64,000 nucleotides of DNA, taken from the NCBI GenBank assembly GCA_958296225.1, contig OY282456.1, positions 620,001-684,000 on the forward strand. The letters are read 5' to 3'. The position numbers were made by a program, and so were the translations under genes. This document shows positions 16,159 to 25,804 of the stretch, piece after piece. Within the stretch, counting starts at the first letter, position 1, and every line of letters starts with the position of its first letter. Below the pieces are notes generated by a model, which saw nothing but the letters and a program-made list of their open reading frames with translations, was not told where the DNA came from and did no database searches. Source of the stretch: an uncultured Dehalococcoidia bacterium (lineage in GTDB: Bacteria; Chloroflexota; Dehalococcoidia; Lucifugimonadales; UBA3495).

Positions 16159-17079
16159 CTAACTGTACCGGATGCGCGGGTCAACGTAGGCGTAGGCAAT
16201 GTCCACCAGCAGGTTCGCCGTGATATAGACTACGCAAAATACGATGACCACCGCCTGAATCACCGGGAAGTCGCGGGCGATGGTGCTGTCCACGGCCAGC
16301 AGCCCCACGCCGGGCCAGGCAAACACGAACTCGATGCTGACGCTGCCCACCATTAGCGACCCCAGGATGATGGCGAAGTAGGTGAAAGGCGCAATGGCCG
16401 CGTTGCGCAGGCAGTGCTTCCAGACGACTTTCCACTCGGCGACGCCTTTGATGCGCGCCAGTTTCACGTACTCGGTGTCCAGCACGTCCAGCATTGACGA
16501 GCGCACCAGCCGCATCAGCGCCGCCACCTGGAACCAGCCGATGGCGATGGCCGGCAAGATGAAAGACCCGATGCCGGACTTGCCGGAAGTAGGCACCAGC
16601 CCCAGCTTGACCGCGAAGATCCACATCAGCACCAGCCCCAGCCAGAAGGCGGGCAGCGACTGGCCGGTCAACGCCAGCAGTTTGCCCACATAGTCAAACA
16701 CGGTGTCTTTCTTGACCGCCGACAGGACGCCCACCGGCACGGCGATCAGCGTCGCTACCGCCAGGGCCAGCCCGGCCAGCTGGGCCGTGGCGGGCAGGCG
16801 GGTCAGCACCAGGTTGATGGCCTGCTGGTCACGGTGCTTCAGCGATTCGCCAAAGTCGCCGGTGATGGCGTTGCCCAGGAACTTGAAATACTGGACGTAA
16901 ATCGGCTTGTCCAAACCCCAGGCGGCTTTTACCCGCTCGGCGTCCTCCACTGTGGCCTCCAGCGGCAGCAGCACGTCCAGCGGGTCGCCGGCAATCCGCG
17001 CCAAGCTGAACACGATTACCGTCAGCACCAGCAGCGCCAGGATGGACTGGACAATGCGTATCAAGATGTATCGTTGCAC
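16159..17079 (-). CDS. Peptide/nickel-type ABC transporter permease (DppB-like)
   Basis: A 306-residue permease. It opens with the canonical DppB N-terminus (YILIRIVQSILALLVLTVIVF) and has six predicted helices; the EAA loop is EWKVVWKHCLRNAAIAPFTYF near residue 220, and GSVSIEFVFAWPGVGLLAVDS and a DPRIRYS C-terminus are present. It pairs with the DppC-like protein downstream (41-base gap) and follows the substrate-binding lipoprotein gene. It is homologous to the permease at 25805-26722, indicating duplicated import systems. Confidence 0.9.
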   Translation of the reverse strand: MQRYILIRIVQSILALLVLTVIVFSLARIAGDPLDVLLPLEATVEDAERVKAAWGLDKPIYVQYFKFLGNAITGDFGESLKHRDQQAINLVLTRLPATAQLAGLALAVATLIAVPVGVLSAVKKDTVFDYVGKLLALTGQSLPAFWLGLVLMWIFAVKLGLVPTSGKSGIGSFILPAIAIGWFQVAALMRLVRSSMLDVLDTEYVKLARIKGVAEWKVVWKHCLRNAAIAPFTYFAIILGSLMVGSVSIEFVFAWPGVGLLAVDSTIARDFPVIQAVVIVFCVVYITANLLVDIAYAYVDPRIRYS

Positions 17080-17164
17080 GGTTGGCTACCTTTGGGCGGG
17101 GACGCCGAGGCGACGCATTATCGCATCGCCCCGGCGGTTGGCGGTTGTCCGGTTACACCTGGGG

Positions 17165-19003
17165 CTACTGCGCCGTAGTGATGTACTCGGTATGGGTAAT
17201 GGCGGTGTTGATATTCCCCGGCCAGATGAACTCGCCAACCTCGCCCGGGTTAATCGCAATCTGGCTGGGCAGCCATACGATGGGAACCTCGGCATACTGG
17301 TCGAACTTGATGTCCCCGGCCTGGAGGAGCGCGTTGGCCTTGACGTCGGGGCTAACGGCGGTGATGGCTTCCACGTACAGCTCATCCAGCCTGGGGTCCG
17401 GCACGATGCGCTGGAACCCTTCCGGCCCGCTGCGGTTATAGAAGCGCAGCGTCACTTCCGCCGGCCGCATCGTGCCGCGAATCGGCGAGATGGTGCCATG
17501 GGTCTTGCCCGGACGGTAGAAATCCGACCGGAACCGGGCCCATTCCATTTCCTCGGCTTCCACGTCGATGCCGATGTCTGTCAGGTAGGTGAACGCGGCC
17601 TCGGCCATGGGAATCATCTCCGGCACGCCGGAAAGCTGCGTGATAATCAGCTTCAGCGGGTAGCCTTCGTGCCCCGATTCCTGAATCAGTTCACGGGCGC
17701 GGTCGGGGTCAAAGCCATACTTTTCATCGAACTCTTCCGCCCAGCGCGGGTTCCAGCCGGGCAGGCTGGGGTGGAACCCCCACACCGGGTGCGGCGAACC
17801 GAATCCGCTGAACAGCTCCGTGTTAACTTCCTCCCGGTTAATGGCCCGGTTGATAGCCTCCCGCACGCGCACGTCCAGATGCGGGTCTGAGGGGTCGTGA
17901 TAGGGGCTGAGGGGCGAGTAGATGCCGCCCATCACGAAGGCGACTTGAATCGAGGGCAATTCGCTCTCGACAATTATCATCCCCCCGTCTGTGGCCTCCG
18001 GGTGCAAGTCGCGGTTGACCTCGGCAATCTGCACCTGGTTGGTGAGCAGGTTGGCCAGCCGCGTCGCCGGCTCCGGCGTGTTGATTTGCTCCAGTTCCGC
18101 CCAGAACGGCGACTGACGCCAGTGGTCTGCTACCCGCGAGTACAGAATGTTGCCGCCGACGCCCAGCTGACGGCTCTCGAACTGCCACGGCCCATTGCCC
18201 GCGGGACGCTCAATGTAGCCCTGCTCTCCCTCAGCGTCCCATTGCGCTTTGCTGTACATAAAATAGTTGCCCTGCTGCGCCGACACCACGAAGTCCATAG
18301 CCGCTTCCGGGCGCAGCAGGTTAAACTCCACCGTGTAGTCGTCAACTACGCGGATGTTCTCAAAGAGTTCGTCCTGTTCCTGCCCGAACAGGCCGCGAAA
18401 CAGGCCGGTGTCGGTGGCGATGGCCTCTTCCTGGGTAATCAGCGCCGCCGAATGGGGGACGTCGTGGGCGGTGAATTCGCCCCAATCGCCGTGGAAGGGG
18501 ATGCCTTCCCGCAGCCGGAACACCCACTGCGTGCCGTCGGCTTTGGAGATTTCCCACTCGGTGGCCAGGCCGGGCTGCAATGAACCGTCAAAGCGGTCGG
18601 TATGCACCAGCGGCTCGGCGAAAGGCCGCACCTGCGCGTTGGCCGAGGTGGTGGTGCCCAGCCAGCCGCGCACCAGTTCCTGCACCGGCGGCGTAACCGC
18701 AATCCGCAAGCGGCCGCCGATGACCGCCGCCTGCTGGGCCGCAGAGGGAGTATTAGTCGGACGCGGCGTAGCGGTGGCGACCACGGCGGTAACCGCCGGC
18801 TGCGCGGCGGCCGGCGCCGATGTCGGCTGACTGGCCGGCGCCATAGTCGTAGCGGGAGCGGCGGCTTGCTGTTGCGCGGCGGCTACGGTGGGCTGCTGCG
18901 CCGGCGCGGCGGGGGCCGGTTGCTCAGCAGCCCCGCCGCAGGCAATGCCGGCTACCATAAGCAATGATGCCGCGACAGCCAGCGCAATCGTTGATTTCAG
19001 CAA
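17165..19003 (-). CDS. ABC transporter substrate-binding lipoprotein (SBP family 5)
   Basis: About 612 residues. I chose TTG 19003, which follows GGGAGGAAAG; it gives a clean lipoprotein signal (hydrophobic core then GIAC near residue 22). A 70-residue Ala/Pro/Gln-rich linker separates the lipid anchor from the binding fold. The family-5 (peptide/nickel) signature is seen as PFAEPLVHTDRFDGSLQPGLA, FRLREGIPFHGDWGEFTAHDV and later VREAINRAINREEV. It delivers its ligand to the downstream permeases. A TATAAT on the minus strand at 19092-19097 is a possible -10, without a clear -35. The ligand could be a peptide, an opine, nickel or another solute. Confidence 0.9.
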   Translation of the reverse strand: MLKSTIALAVAASLLMVAGIACGGAAEQPAPAAPAQQPTVAAAQQQAAAPATTMAPASQPTSAPAAAQPAVTAVVATATPRPTNTPSAAQQAAVIGGRLRIAVTPPVQELVRGWLGTTTSANAQVRPFAEPLVHTDRFDGSLQPGLATEWEISKADGTQWVFRLREGIPFHGDWGEFTAHDVPHSAALITQEEAIATDTGLFRGLFGQEQDELFENIRVVDDYTVEFNLLRPEAAMDFVVSAQQGNYFMYSKAQWDAEGEQGYIERPAGNGPWQFESRQLGVGGNILYSRVADHWRQSPFWAELEQINTPEPATRLANLLTNQVQIAEVNRDLHPEATDGGMIIVESELPSIQVAFVMGGIYSPLSPYHDPSDPHLDVRVREAINRAINREEVNTELFSGFGSPHPVWGFHPSLPGWNPRWAEEFDEKYGFDPDRARELIQESGHEGYPLKLIITQLSGVPEMIPMAEAAFTYLTDIGIDVEAEEMEWARFRSDFYRPGKTHGTISPIRGTMRPAEVTLRFYNRSGPEGFQRIVPDPRLDELYVEAITAVSPDVKANALLQAGDIKFDQYAEVPIVWLPSQIAINPGEVGEFIWPGNINTAITHTEYITTAQ

Positions 19004-19212
19004 TTTCTTTCCTCCCTGAAAAAGTACGTGTTTTATTGAATCCCGTGAACAATTGAGCGTCCAGAATCGGGTCAACGTCAATTAGGGCCGCATTATATGT
19101 GAAATGTTCAACAAATGCACTGTCCCGGTGGGATTTTGACCCCGGCGGTGCACACCGGCCGATGCGCCGGATGGCTGAGTTGCCGGCATAGCCACGATGG
19201 GGAACAGGACAT

Positions 19213-19481
19213 CTATGAACTTGGCGCGTCAGGGTGTTGAAACATCCCCTGGTACGCTCGGCCTGCCGGAAGCCCTAACCGCTCCACAAGCAAAGTGCAA
19301 ATTGCGATTCCGTTCTGAAGGTGTACCGGGCGGCGCCCGACGTGGAATATCTCCAAGGTGATATTGCTGTCAAAGCCGGGGTCAATCTTGTGAGCCGTCA
19401 AATGTACTCCGACCCCCATTCTGGCTAATCTGATTCGCCACGGGCCATGGCCAGCTGGAGCTCTCCGTCCGACAAAAGCAT
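19213..19481 (-). pseudogene. dcd: Remnant of dCTP deaminase
   Basis: From ATG 19481 the frame reads MLLSDGELQLAMARGE, like the N-terminus of dCTP deaminases, but stops after 19 codons. In another frame, 19419-19213 encodes VHLTAHKIDPGFDSNITLEI and GMFQH at the end, matching the C-terminal third of the enzyme, which includes the trimer active-site region. The middle, including the catalytic glutamate region, is deleted. An intact copy may exist elsewhere in the genome. Confidence 0.75.
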
Positions 19482-19527
19482 AAGGATGCGCGCCTCCCGC
19501 CCACTGCGCTTATGGCATTACGCGGGC

Positions 19528-19836
19528 TCAGTCCAGCAGCAGGCCGGCCAGCGCTTCTTCCGGTATCATCCAGGTTGGCCGGCCTTCGTTGCTGGTGGGC
19601 AAGTAAAACACCACCTTGCCGTTAATTCGGCCCGCGTATTGAGCGGGCACCCAGCCGTTGTTCTCGCCCAGGGTATGGGCAGGAACCAGCGCCTCAAAGG
19701 TTAAGCCGTTGATTTCCTTTACGATAACGGCATCGTGCATCTTGGGAATCCGGTTAACTTCGGCAGGTTCCAACCTGATTCTGACCTGTCCGCGCCCCTC
19801 GGCCCACAGACTCGGGGCTAGCGCTTCCGGTTGCAT
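19528..19836 (-). CDS. Hypothetical 102-residue protein
   Basis: ATG 19836 has GGAGGAG 6 bases upstream, so it is probably translated. The protein is a mixed alpha/beta sequence (GRGQVRIRLEPAEVNRIPKM, then EALVPAHTLGENNGWVPAQY) with no membrane segment, cysteine or catalytic motif that I recognise. It lies between the dcd remnant and pcrA on the same strand but 168 bases from the pcrA stop, so operon membership is uncertain. Confidence 0.65.
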   Translation of the reverse strand: MQPEALAPSLWAEGRGQVRIRLEPAEVNRIPKMHDAVIVKEINGLTFEALVPAHTLGENNGWVPAQYAGRINGKVVFYLPTSNEGRPTWMIPEEALAGLLLD

Positions 19837-20004
19837 GGCGTTTCTCCTCCAAAGATGCTACCAGCTGACAGCGCGCCGGACCCGGCTGACAAAGTTCTGC
19901 AACTCTCCGGCGCCCGCAGCTTTTGTGCCGGGCATTTTATACCATGCGGTTGCATTTGTGTCAAACAAATATTCTGATTTCAAGCCAATTTCCCCACTGC
20001 CGGC

Positions 20005-22530
20005 CTACCCCCGTTCCAGCCGCGCCAGCTCTACCAGCAGCCGTTTCAGGCCCACGCCGCCGCCAAAGTTGACGGTGGCCTGCTCCGTATCGCCGCTCCC
20101 TTGCACCTCTTGCACCACGCCCTCGCCAAAAGCGGGGTGGCGCACGATTTCGCCCACGGCCAGCGGCGCGCGCGCCGGCGGCTGCGGCCGGGGGGCCACC
20201 GAGCGGCTGGTGTTCCATTCCGTCAGCCGCTCGTCGATGCCGCCCCGCAGTCCCCCGCGCGTGCGGCTGCCCGGTGCGCCGTCGTCGCCGCTGTCGCCCA
20301 GCCGCGTCCGGGATTCCCGACGCGCCCGCCCGTAGTCGCCGCCGATGACTGCATCATCGTTGCGGTTGGGCCGCGCCGGATTCGGGGCCGGCGCTCCGGC
20401 CGGCGCGGCCAGCGTAGCCGCCGGCAGTTCCTCCAAAAATCGGGACGGCAGCGATACGCCGCCCGACGACGGATAGCGCCGCCGGAAAGCGCGCAGCAGG
20501 TACAGCCGTTCTTTCGCCCGTGTCATCCCCACGTAGCACAGCCGCCGTTCTTCCTCAATCTCCGACAACGTGTCCATGGAACGGCTGTGGGGCAGCAGCC
20601 CTTCCTCCATGCCGGCCATCATCACCACGGGAAACTCCAGCCCTTTGGCCTGGTGCAGCGTGATGAGGGTAAGGGCGTCTTCCGCCTGCTCGTAGCCGTC
20701 CACGTCGGACACCAGCGACACCCGCTCCAGAAAGGCGCTCAACCCGTCGGCCGAACCGTCCCCGGACGGGCCGTAATCCTCGGCCAGCCCCCGCAGTTCC
20801 AGGATGTTCTCCCAGCGTTCGGCGCCGTCGTCCTGGGCGTGAATGTGTTTCGCCAGCCCGCTCATATCCAGCGTCCGGTCCAGCAGGTCGGCGACGCCCA
20901 GCTCCCGCGCGGCGTCGCCGAGGCGGTCCAAAGTGACCGACAGGTCGGCGATGGCGCGGGCGGCGCGGGCGGTAACGTCGATGGGAGAGGGACGGCTTTC
21001 CGTGCGGGCGGCGGCCACTTCCTGCATCGCCGTCCGCATCGTGATGCCGCGTTCGCCGGCAAACCGGGCCAGCGCCTGCACCGTCTTGGCCCCAATGCCC
21101 CGCGCCGGCGTGTTGATTACCCGTTGCAGGCTAACCCCGTCGCCGGGGTTGAATATCACCCGCAGATAGCACACAACATCCTTGATTTCCTTGCGATGAT
21201 AGAACCGCACCCCGCCGACCAGGCGATAGGGGACGCCCTGCCGCATACACTGGTCTTCAAAAGCGCGGCTCTGGGCGTTGATGCGGTACATAATGGCGCA
21301 GTCGCCGGATTGATACTGCCCCGACCGGGCCAGGCGCGCCACTTCGTCCACCGCCCACAGCGCCTCGTCCTCCTCGCTGAACGCCTCGTGCAGCGTCACC
21401 GGCCGGCCGGCGGGATTGCTGGTGAACAGGGGCCGCTCAATGCGCTCGGTATTGGCGGCGATGACGCTGGCGGCGGCGTTGAGGATGTTCTGCGTGGAGC
21501 GGTAGTTCTCGCCCAGACTGACGACGGCGGCCTCGGGAAAGTCGCTCTGGAAGCTCAGGATGTTGCGGATGTCGGCGTTGCGCCACGAGTAAATGCTCTG
21601 GTCGGGGTCGCCAACCACGCACAGGTTTTGATGGGCGCCGGTCAGCAGGCGGGCCAGCCGGTACTGCGCCACGTTGGTATCCTGGAACTCGTCAATCAGC
21701 AGGTACCGGTAGCGGTCGTGGTACTGCGCCTGCACTTCCGGCGCGTGTTCCAGCAGGTAGGCCGTTCGCATCAGCAGGTCGTCGAAATCCAGCGCGTTCT
21801 GGAGGGTCAGCGCCTCTTCGTAATAGCGATAAACGCGGGCGCACAGATCAACCCAATGGGCGCCGTACTCATCCTCGGCGTCGTAGGCGGTTTGCGCCAT
21901 CTGCCGGGAATCTTGCAGGATGCTCTTGGCCGCCGAGATGCGAGAGAGTATCGCGCGGGGCTGGTAGCGTTTGCTGTCCACCTCGGCCCGCTGCATAGCG
22001 GACTTGATGGCGTCCACCTGGTCATCCTGGTCATAGATGGTGAAATTGGAGTTCAGGCCGACCCGCTCCCCGTGCCGCCGCAAAATGCGGGCGCAAACGG
22101 CGTGAAAGGTGCCCATAGTCACCGCTTCGCTGCGACTGAGCAGCAGCCGGTCCAGCCGCTCCCGCATCTCCCGCGCCGCCTTGTTGGTGAAGGTGACGGC
22201 CAGGATTTGCCACGGGTTGACGCCGCACTCGCCCACCAGGTAGGCGATGCGATGGGTGATGACCCGTGTCTTGCCGGAACCGGGCCCGGCCACAATCAGC
22301 AGCGGCCCCTCGGTGGTGATGACGGCCTGCTGCTGAGCCTCGTTCAGCCCTTGCAGGATGGCCGGCGATGCGCCCGCCGGCTCAAAATCCGGCGTGGCCA
22401 GATCAACGTAACCGGCTAGCTCCGGCCCGTCCCAGTAAGGCGAGGAAGCCGGTTCTTCCCAATAGGGAGCGGACGCCGGGCCGTTGCCGTTGGCGGGAGT
22501 ATGTTCCGAAAAATGAGGCTGTAGCGACAT
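20005..22530 (-). CDS. pcrA: ATP-dependent 3'-5' DNA helicase PcrA/UvrD
   Basis: An 841-residue superfamily 1A helicase for nucleotide excision and mismatch repair and for clearing RecA or stalled polymerase. In order: Q-motif LNEAQQQAV near residue 62, Walker A AGPGSGKTRVITHR near residue 80, DEFQDTN near residue 280, VGDPDQSIYSWRNADI near residue 306, the GIGAKT segment near 500, LITLHQAKGLEFPVV near 630 and YVGMTRAKERLYLL near 680. After a Pro/Ala/Arg-rich linker the C-terminus has a Tudor-like RNA-polymerase-interaction domain (VRHPAFGEGVVQEV). The first 45 residues are an unusual low-complexity extension. Confidence 0.95.
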   Translation of the reverse strand: MSLQPHFSEHTPANGNGPASAPYWEEPASSPYWDGPELAGYVDLATPDFEPAGASPAILQGLNEAQQQAVITTEGPLLIVAGPGSGKTRVITHRIAYLVGECGVNPWQILAVTFTNKAAREMRERLDRLLLSRSEAVTMGTFHAVCARILRRHGERVGLNSNFTIYDQDDQVDAIKSAMQRAEVDSKRYQPRAILSRISAAKSILQDSRQMAQTAYDAEDEYGAHWVDLCARVYRYYEEALTLQNALDFDDLLMRTAYLLEHAPEVQAQYHDRYRYLLIDEFQDTNVAQYRLARLLTGAHQNLCVVGDPDQSIYSWRNADIRNILSFQSDFPEAAVVSLGENYRSTQNILNAAASVIAANTERIERPLFTSNPAGRPVTLHEAFSEEDEALWAVDEVARLARSGQYQSGDCAIMYRINAQSRAFEDQCMRQGVPYRLVGGVRFYHRKEIKDVVCYLRVIFNPGDGVSLQRVINTPARGIGAKTVQALARFAGERGITMRTAMQEVAAARTESRPSPIDVTARAARAIADLSVTLDRLGDAARELGVADLLDRTLDMSGLAKHIHAQDDGAERWENILELRGLAEDYGPSGDGSADGLSAFLERVSLVSDVDGYEQAEDALTLITLHQAKGLEFPVVMMAGMEEGLLPHSRSMDTLSEIEEERRLCYVGMTRAKERLYLLRAFRRRYPSSGGVSLPSRFLEELPAATLAAPAGAPAPNPARPNRNDDAVIGGDYGRARRESRTRLGDSGDDGAPGSRTRGGLRGGIDERLTEWNTSRSVAPRPQPPARAPLAVGEIVRHPAFGEGVVQEVQGSGDTEQATVNFGGGVGLKRLLVELARLERG

Positions 22531-22539
22531 AGTGGGCGG

Positions 22540-22545
22540 ATTATA
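22540..22545 (-). promoter_or_regulatory. -10 element TATAAT close to pcrA start
   Basis: On the minus strand TATAAT ends 9 bases before the pcrA ATG, so the 5' leader would be only about 3 bases and no Shine-Dalgarno fits. No clear -35 is visible. Confidence 0.5.
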
Positions 22546-22719
22546 GCACGGGCCTGATTCAGCTTCTCCGGTTCATCCGGGGCCATCGCGGTAAAAAACG
22601 GGCTCAAACCGCGGCTTCCCGGATGCCGGAAGGCGGCGGGTTTATCTGGTACAATGGAACCCTACCATCATTAACCACCAAGCGGCGGCGGCGAGTTCCG
22701 CCCGCCGGCATCGCCAAGC

Positions 22720-22810
22720 GGAGAGGTGGCCGAGTGGTTGAAGGCGCCGGTCTCGAAAACCGGTATACCCCTCTGGGGTATCGCGGGTTCGAATCCCGCT
22801 CTCTCCGCCA
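22720..22810 (+). tRNA. tRNA-Ser (anticodon CGA)
   Basis: A class II tRNA of 91 bases including an encoded CCA. The acceptor stem GGAGAGG pairs with TCTCTCC (one G-U), discriminator G73. The anticodon loop CTCGAAA gives anticodon CGA, reading UCG serine codons. The long variable arm (TATACCCC...GGGGTA) and the T loop GGTTCGAAT are intact. A TACAAT about 55 bases upstream (22659-22664) could be its -10. Confidence 0.97.
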
Positions 22811-22821
22811 TTTCACACCGT

Positions 22822-22847
22822 GAACCGGCCCTTTGGCGGGCCGGTTC
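22822..22847. terminator. Terminator hairpin between tRNA-Ser and DppF gene
   Basis: A perfect 10-bp stem with a 6-nt loop (GAACCGGCCC/GGGCCGGTTC), 12 bases after the tRNA and 25 bases beyond the stop of the convergent transporter gene, so it can serve both directions. Confidence 0.65.
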
Positions 22848-22871
22848 CGGCCTGATGCCGGCAAAGGCCAA

Positions 22872-23876
22872 TCAGTACAGATGGCAGGATACCATGTGCC
22901 CCGGCGCCAGCTCCCTGACCTGCGGAATCACGGTGGAGCACTGGTCAATCACAAAGGGGCACCTGGGATGGAACCGGCATCCTTCCGGCGGGTTCAGGGG
23001 GGAAGGCACTTCCCCGGTCAGTATCATCTCTTCCTGTTCAATGTCCGGGTGCGACGGCAGCGCCGCGTTCATCAGCGCTTTGGTGTAGGGGTGTGAGGCG
23101 TTTACGAACAGTTCTTTGGTCGGGCCGAACTCCACGATTTGCCCCAGGTACATCACCGCTACCCAGTCGCACATATAGCGCACCGTTGCCAGGTGGTGCG
23201 CTATCAGCAGGTAGCTCACCTGGTACTCCTGTTGCAGGTCTTTCAGCAGGTTCATTATCTGGGCGCGAATTGACACGTCCAGGGCCGAAACCGGCTCGTC
23301 CAGCACGATCACTCGCGGCTCCACCGACAGGGCGCGCGCAATGGCCAGGCGCTGCCGCTGGCCGCCGCTGAACTCGTGGGGGTACAGGTTGGCGTGGTAG
23401 CCGCTCAAGCCCACGTCCTCCAGCAGTTTGGCGACGCGGTTTTGCATCTCCCGGCGGCTGAGGCTGAGGTTAATCACCATGGGCTCGGCAATCAGGTCTC
23501 GAACCCGCATCCGGGGGTTCAGCGAACTCCAGGGGTCCTGGAAAACCGCCTGCACCGAGCTGCGGTACGCCCGCCGCTGGTCGGCAGTCGCATTCTGAAT
23601 TTCCCGACCCTGATACCGGATTGTCCCCTCGGTGGGTTCCTCCAGCATCAGCAGCATCTTGGCGGTGGTGCTCTTGCCGCATCCCGACTCGCCCACGATG
23701 CCCAGGGTTTCGCCGGCGCGGATTTGGAAGGACACGCCGTCCACGGCTTTGATGTATCCGGTTACCTTGGACACCAGCAGGCCCTTGGACACCGGAAAAT
23801 ATTTTTTGAGTCCATCGGCCTCCAGCAGCACCTCATTCCCGGTGTCCGCTGCGGGCCTGGCATCCAACATGGTCAT
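22872..23876 (-). CDS. Peptide/nickel ABC transporter ATP-binding protein (DppF-like)
   Basis: About 334 residues. ABC ATPase subunit powering peptide or nickel-type import. Walker [10 protein letters not shown] near residue 58, Q-loop, signature [15 protein letters not shown] near residue 170, Walker [13 protein letters not shown] near residue 190, and the C-terminal oligopeptide-transporter extension with CRFHPRCPF that often carries a cysteine cluster. ATG 23876 overlaps the DppD stop codon as ATGA and has GGAGG upstream, so the two ATPases are translationally coupled. It is the last gene of the 31144-22872 operon. Confidence 0.93.
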   Translation of the reverse strand: MTMLDARPAADTGNEVLLEADGLKKYFPVSKGLLVSKVTGYIKAVDGVSFQIRAGETLGIVGESGCGKSTTAKMLLMLEEPTEGTIRYQGREIQNATADQRRAYRSSVQAVFQDPWSSLNPRMRVRDLIAEPMVINLSLSRREMQNRVAKLLEDVGLSGYHANLYPHEFSGGQRQRLAIARALSVEPRVIVLDEPVSALDVSIRAQIMNLLKDLQQEYQVSYLLIAHHLATVRYMCDWVAVMYLGQIVEFGPTKELFVNASHPYTKALMNAALPSHPDIEQEEMILTGEVPSPLNPPEGCRFHPRCPFVIDQCSTVIPQVRELAPGHMVSCHLY

Positions 23877-24865
23877 TCCAACCTCCAGCACGCTGCATAG
23901 TGCCCGTCCGTAACGCGCAGTTCCGGCGGGTATGCCTGGTGGCAGCGTTCCATCACGTACTGACAGCGGGGCGCGAAGGGGCAGCCGGGCGGCAGGTCGT
24001 GGAGCGTCGGCGGCTGTCCTTCAATGGAGTACAGCCGGTCCACGTCCTCCTCCAGCTTCGGCACCGAGGCCAGCAGCGCTTCCGTATAGGGGTGGGACGG
24101 GTTGTTGAAAATCTCCCGCACGTCCCCCATTTCCACAATCCGGCCCGCGTACATCACCGCCACCCGGTCGCACATCTTGGCCACGATGCCGAAGTCGTGC
24201 GTAATGAAAATCAACGCAATATCCGATGCCTCTTGCAGTTCTTTCAGCAGCTTCAGATACTGGGCCTGAATCGTCACGTCCAGCGAGGTGGTCGGCTCGT
24301 CGGCAATCAGAACCATCGGCTCGCACGAGATGCCGATGGCGCCCACTACCCGCTGGCGCATCCCGCCGCTCATCTGGTGGGGGTAGTCCCTGACCCGCGT
24401 TTCCGCCGCCGGGATGTTGACCTTCCGCAGCACGTCCAACACCTGCTGCAGCACCGTGCGTTTGGGTATCTCCTGGTGAATCTTAATCGCTTCTCCCACC
24501 TGGTTGCCGATTGAGAACACCGGGTTCAACGATGTCATCGGGTCCTGGATGATGAGCGCAATACGACTGCCCCGAATCGCGCTCATTTCCTTTTCGTTCA
24601 GCTGGACCAGGTCTTCGCCTTCCAGCAGTATCCGACCGTCCACAATCTGCCCCGGCGGGCTGGGGATGAGTCGCATCAACGACAACATCGTCACCGACTT
24701 CCCGGAACCCGACTCGCCGACTATGCCCAGGGTCTCGCCCCGGCGCAAATCGAAGCTCACCCCGTCAACGGCTCGCACCGTTCCCCAGCGCGTCTGAAAG
24801 TAGGTCTTCAGGCCGTCGACTTCCAGGACTACCGGGTTGTTGTTGTTTCTGGTATTGGCGCTCAT
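23873..24865 (-). CDS. Peptide/nickel ABC transporter ATP-binding protein (DppD-like)
   Basis: A 330-residue ATPase partner of the DppF-like protein. Walker [13 protein letters not shown] near residue 53, signature [16 protein letters not shown] near residue 165, Walker [19 protein letters not shown] near residue 187, H-loop [10 protein letters not shown] near residue 220, and the family C-terminus [20 protein letters not shown] with conserved cysteines. It is 24 bases downstream of the DppC-like gene on the same strand, in a standard SBP-B-C-D-F order. Confidence 0.93.
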   Translation of the reverse strand: MSANTRNNNNPVVLEVDGLKTYFQTRWGTVRAVDGVSFDLRRGETLGIVGESGSGKSVTMLSLMRLIPSPPGQIVDGRILLEGEDLVQLNEKEMSAIRGSRIALIIQDPMTSLNPVFSIGNQVGEAIKIHQEIPKRTVLQQVLDVLRKVNIPAAETRVRDYPHQMSGGMRQRVVGAIGISCEPMVLIADEPTTSLDVTIQAQYLKLLKELQEASDIALIFITHDFGIVAKMCDRVAVMYAGRIVEMGDVREIFNNPSHPYTEALLASVPKLEEDVDRLYSIEGQPPTLHDLPPGCPFAPRCQYVMERCHQAYPPELRVTDGHYAACWRLE

Positions 24866-24889
24866 GATTTTACCTGCTTGCGGGCGCGG

Positions 24890-25789
24890 TTAGTTCAGCT
24901 GCCGGAGCCGGGGGTCCAAGCGGTCCCGCAGCCAGTCGCCGAACAGGTTCATCGACAAAACGGTCAGCATAATCGCGACCCCGGGCATCGTGGAAATCCA
25001 CCACGCTACGGCCAGACGGTCGCGGCCGTCCGACACCATTGAGCCCCAGGCCGGCGTCGGCGGAGGCACGCCGGCGCCCAGGAAGCTCAGGGTGGACTCC
25101 AGTAGGATAACGATGCCCACTTCCAGCGTCGCCAGCACAATCAGCGTGTTGATTACCCCCGGGAAAATGTGGATGAACAAGATGCGCGGCGTTGACGCCC
25201 CGGCCACCTTGGCCAGGGCCACGAAGTCCATCGTCTTGAGCTGCAGAACCTCACCCCGCACGTTGCGCGCGAAACGCGGCCACACCGCGATGGCCAGGAT
25301 GGCCACGATAATCAGGAAAGACTGTCCCAGGGCCAGCACCAGCACCAGCGCCAGCAATATCGTTGGAATCGCCAGCTTGATGTCCACTATGCGCATCATC
25401 AGTTCGTCCAGCCAGCCCCCGTACCATCCGGCAATCAGTCCGCTGGCAACTCCGATGACCATGCCAACGCCCAGCGTCACCGCGGCCACCGCCAGCGAGA
25501 TGCGCGCGCCGAATATCACCCGGCTCAGCATATCGCGCCCCAGGTGGTCGGTTCCCAGCAAAAACTCGGAGCTGCCGCCGGCTTCCCACGCCGGGGGCAG
25601 GTTGCGGTCCCGCAGCACGCCCCGCTCCGGGTCGTGGGGGGCGAGCAGCGGGGCAAAGACCCCCGTGACGAAGAACAGCACCAGGATGAACATGGGAATC
25701 AACGGCCACCGCCGCAGCTGCCAGGCCCGCCTTGCGATGCGAACCGGCGCCGGCGCCGGTTGTATGACCAGTGTAGCGTCTGTTGCCAC
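24890..25789 (-). CDS. Peptide/nickel-type ABC transporter permease (DppC-like)
   Basis: A 299-residue permease with a cytoplasmic N-terminus, a first helix at about residues 30-52, the periplasmic loop DPERGVLRDRNLPP and GTDHLGRDMLSRVIFG, and five further helices. The EAA loop is STPRILFIHIFPGVINT near residue 205; the C-terminal [18 protein letters not shown] is shared with the permease at 15176-16117, its paralogue. It lies 15 bases after the DppB-like gene in the same operon. Confidence 0.92.
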   Translation of the reverse strand: MATDATLVIQPAPAPVRIARRAWQLRRWPLIPMFILVLFFVTGVFAPLLAPHDPERGVLRDRNLPPAWEAGGSSEFLLGTDHLGRDMLSRVIFGARISLAVAAVTLGVGMVIGVASGLIAGWYGGWLDELMMRIVDIKLAIPTILLALVLVLALGQSFLIIVAILAIAVWPRFARNVRGEVLQLKTMDFVALAKVAGASTPRILFIHIFPGVINTLIVLATLEVGIVILLESTLSFLGAGVPPPTPAWGSMVSDGRDRLAVAWWISTMPGVAIMLTVLSMNLFGDWLRDRLDPRLRQLN

Positions 25790-25804
25790 GATGCTCGCCT
25801 CCCT

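Noticed and set aside
20101..22419. A 772-codon plus-strand frame opposite pcrA
   Set aside because: It is antisense to a helicase with all motifs present. The long frame results from high GC at codon third positions.
22720..22810. tRNA-Ser as an integration (att) site for a mobile island
   Set aside because: I found no integrase and no direct repeat of the tRNA 3' end within the window.
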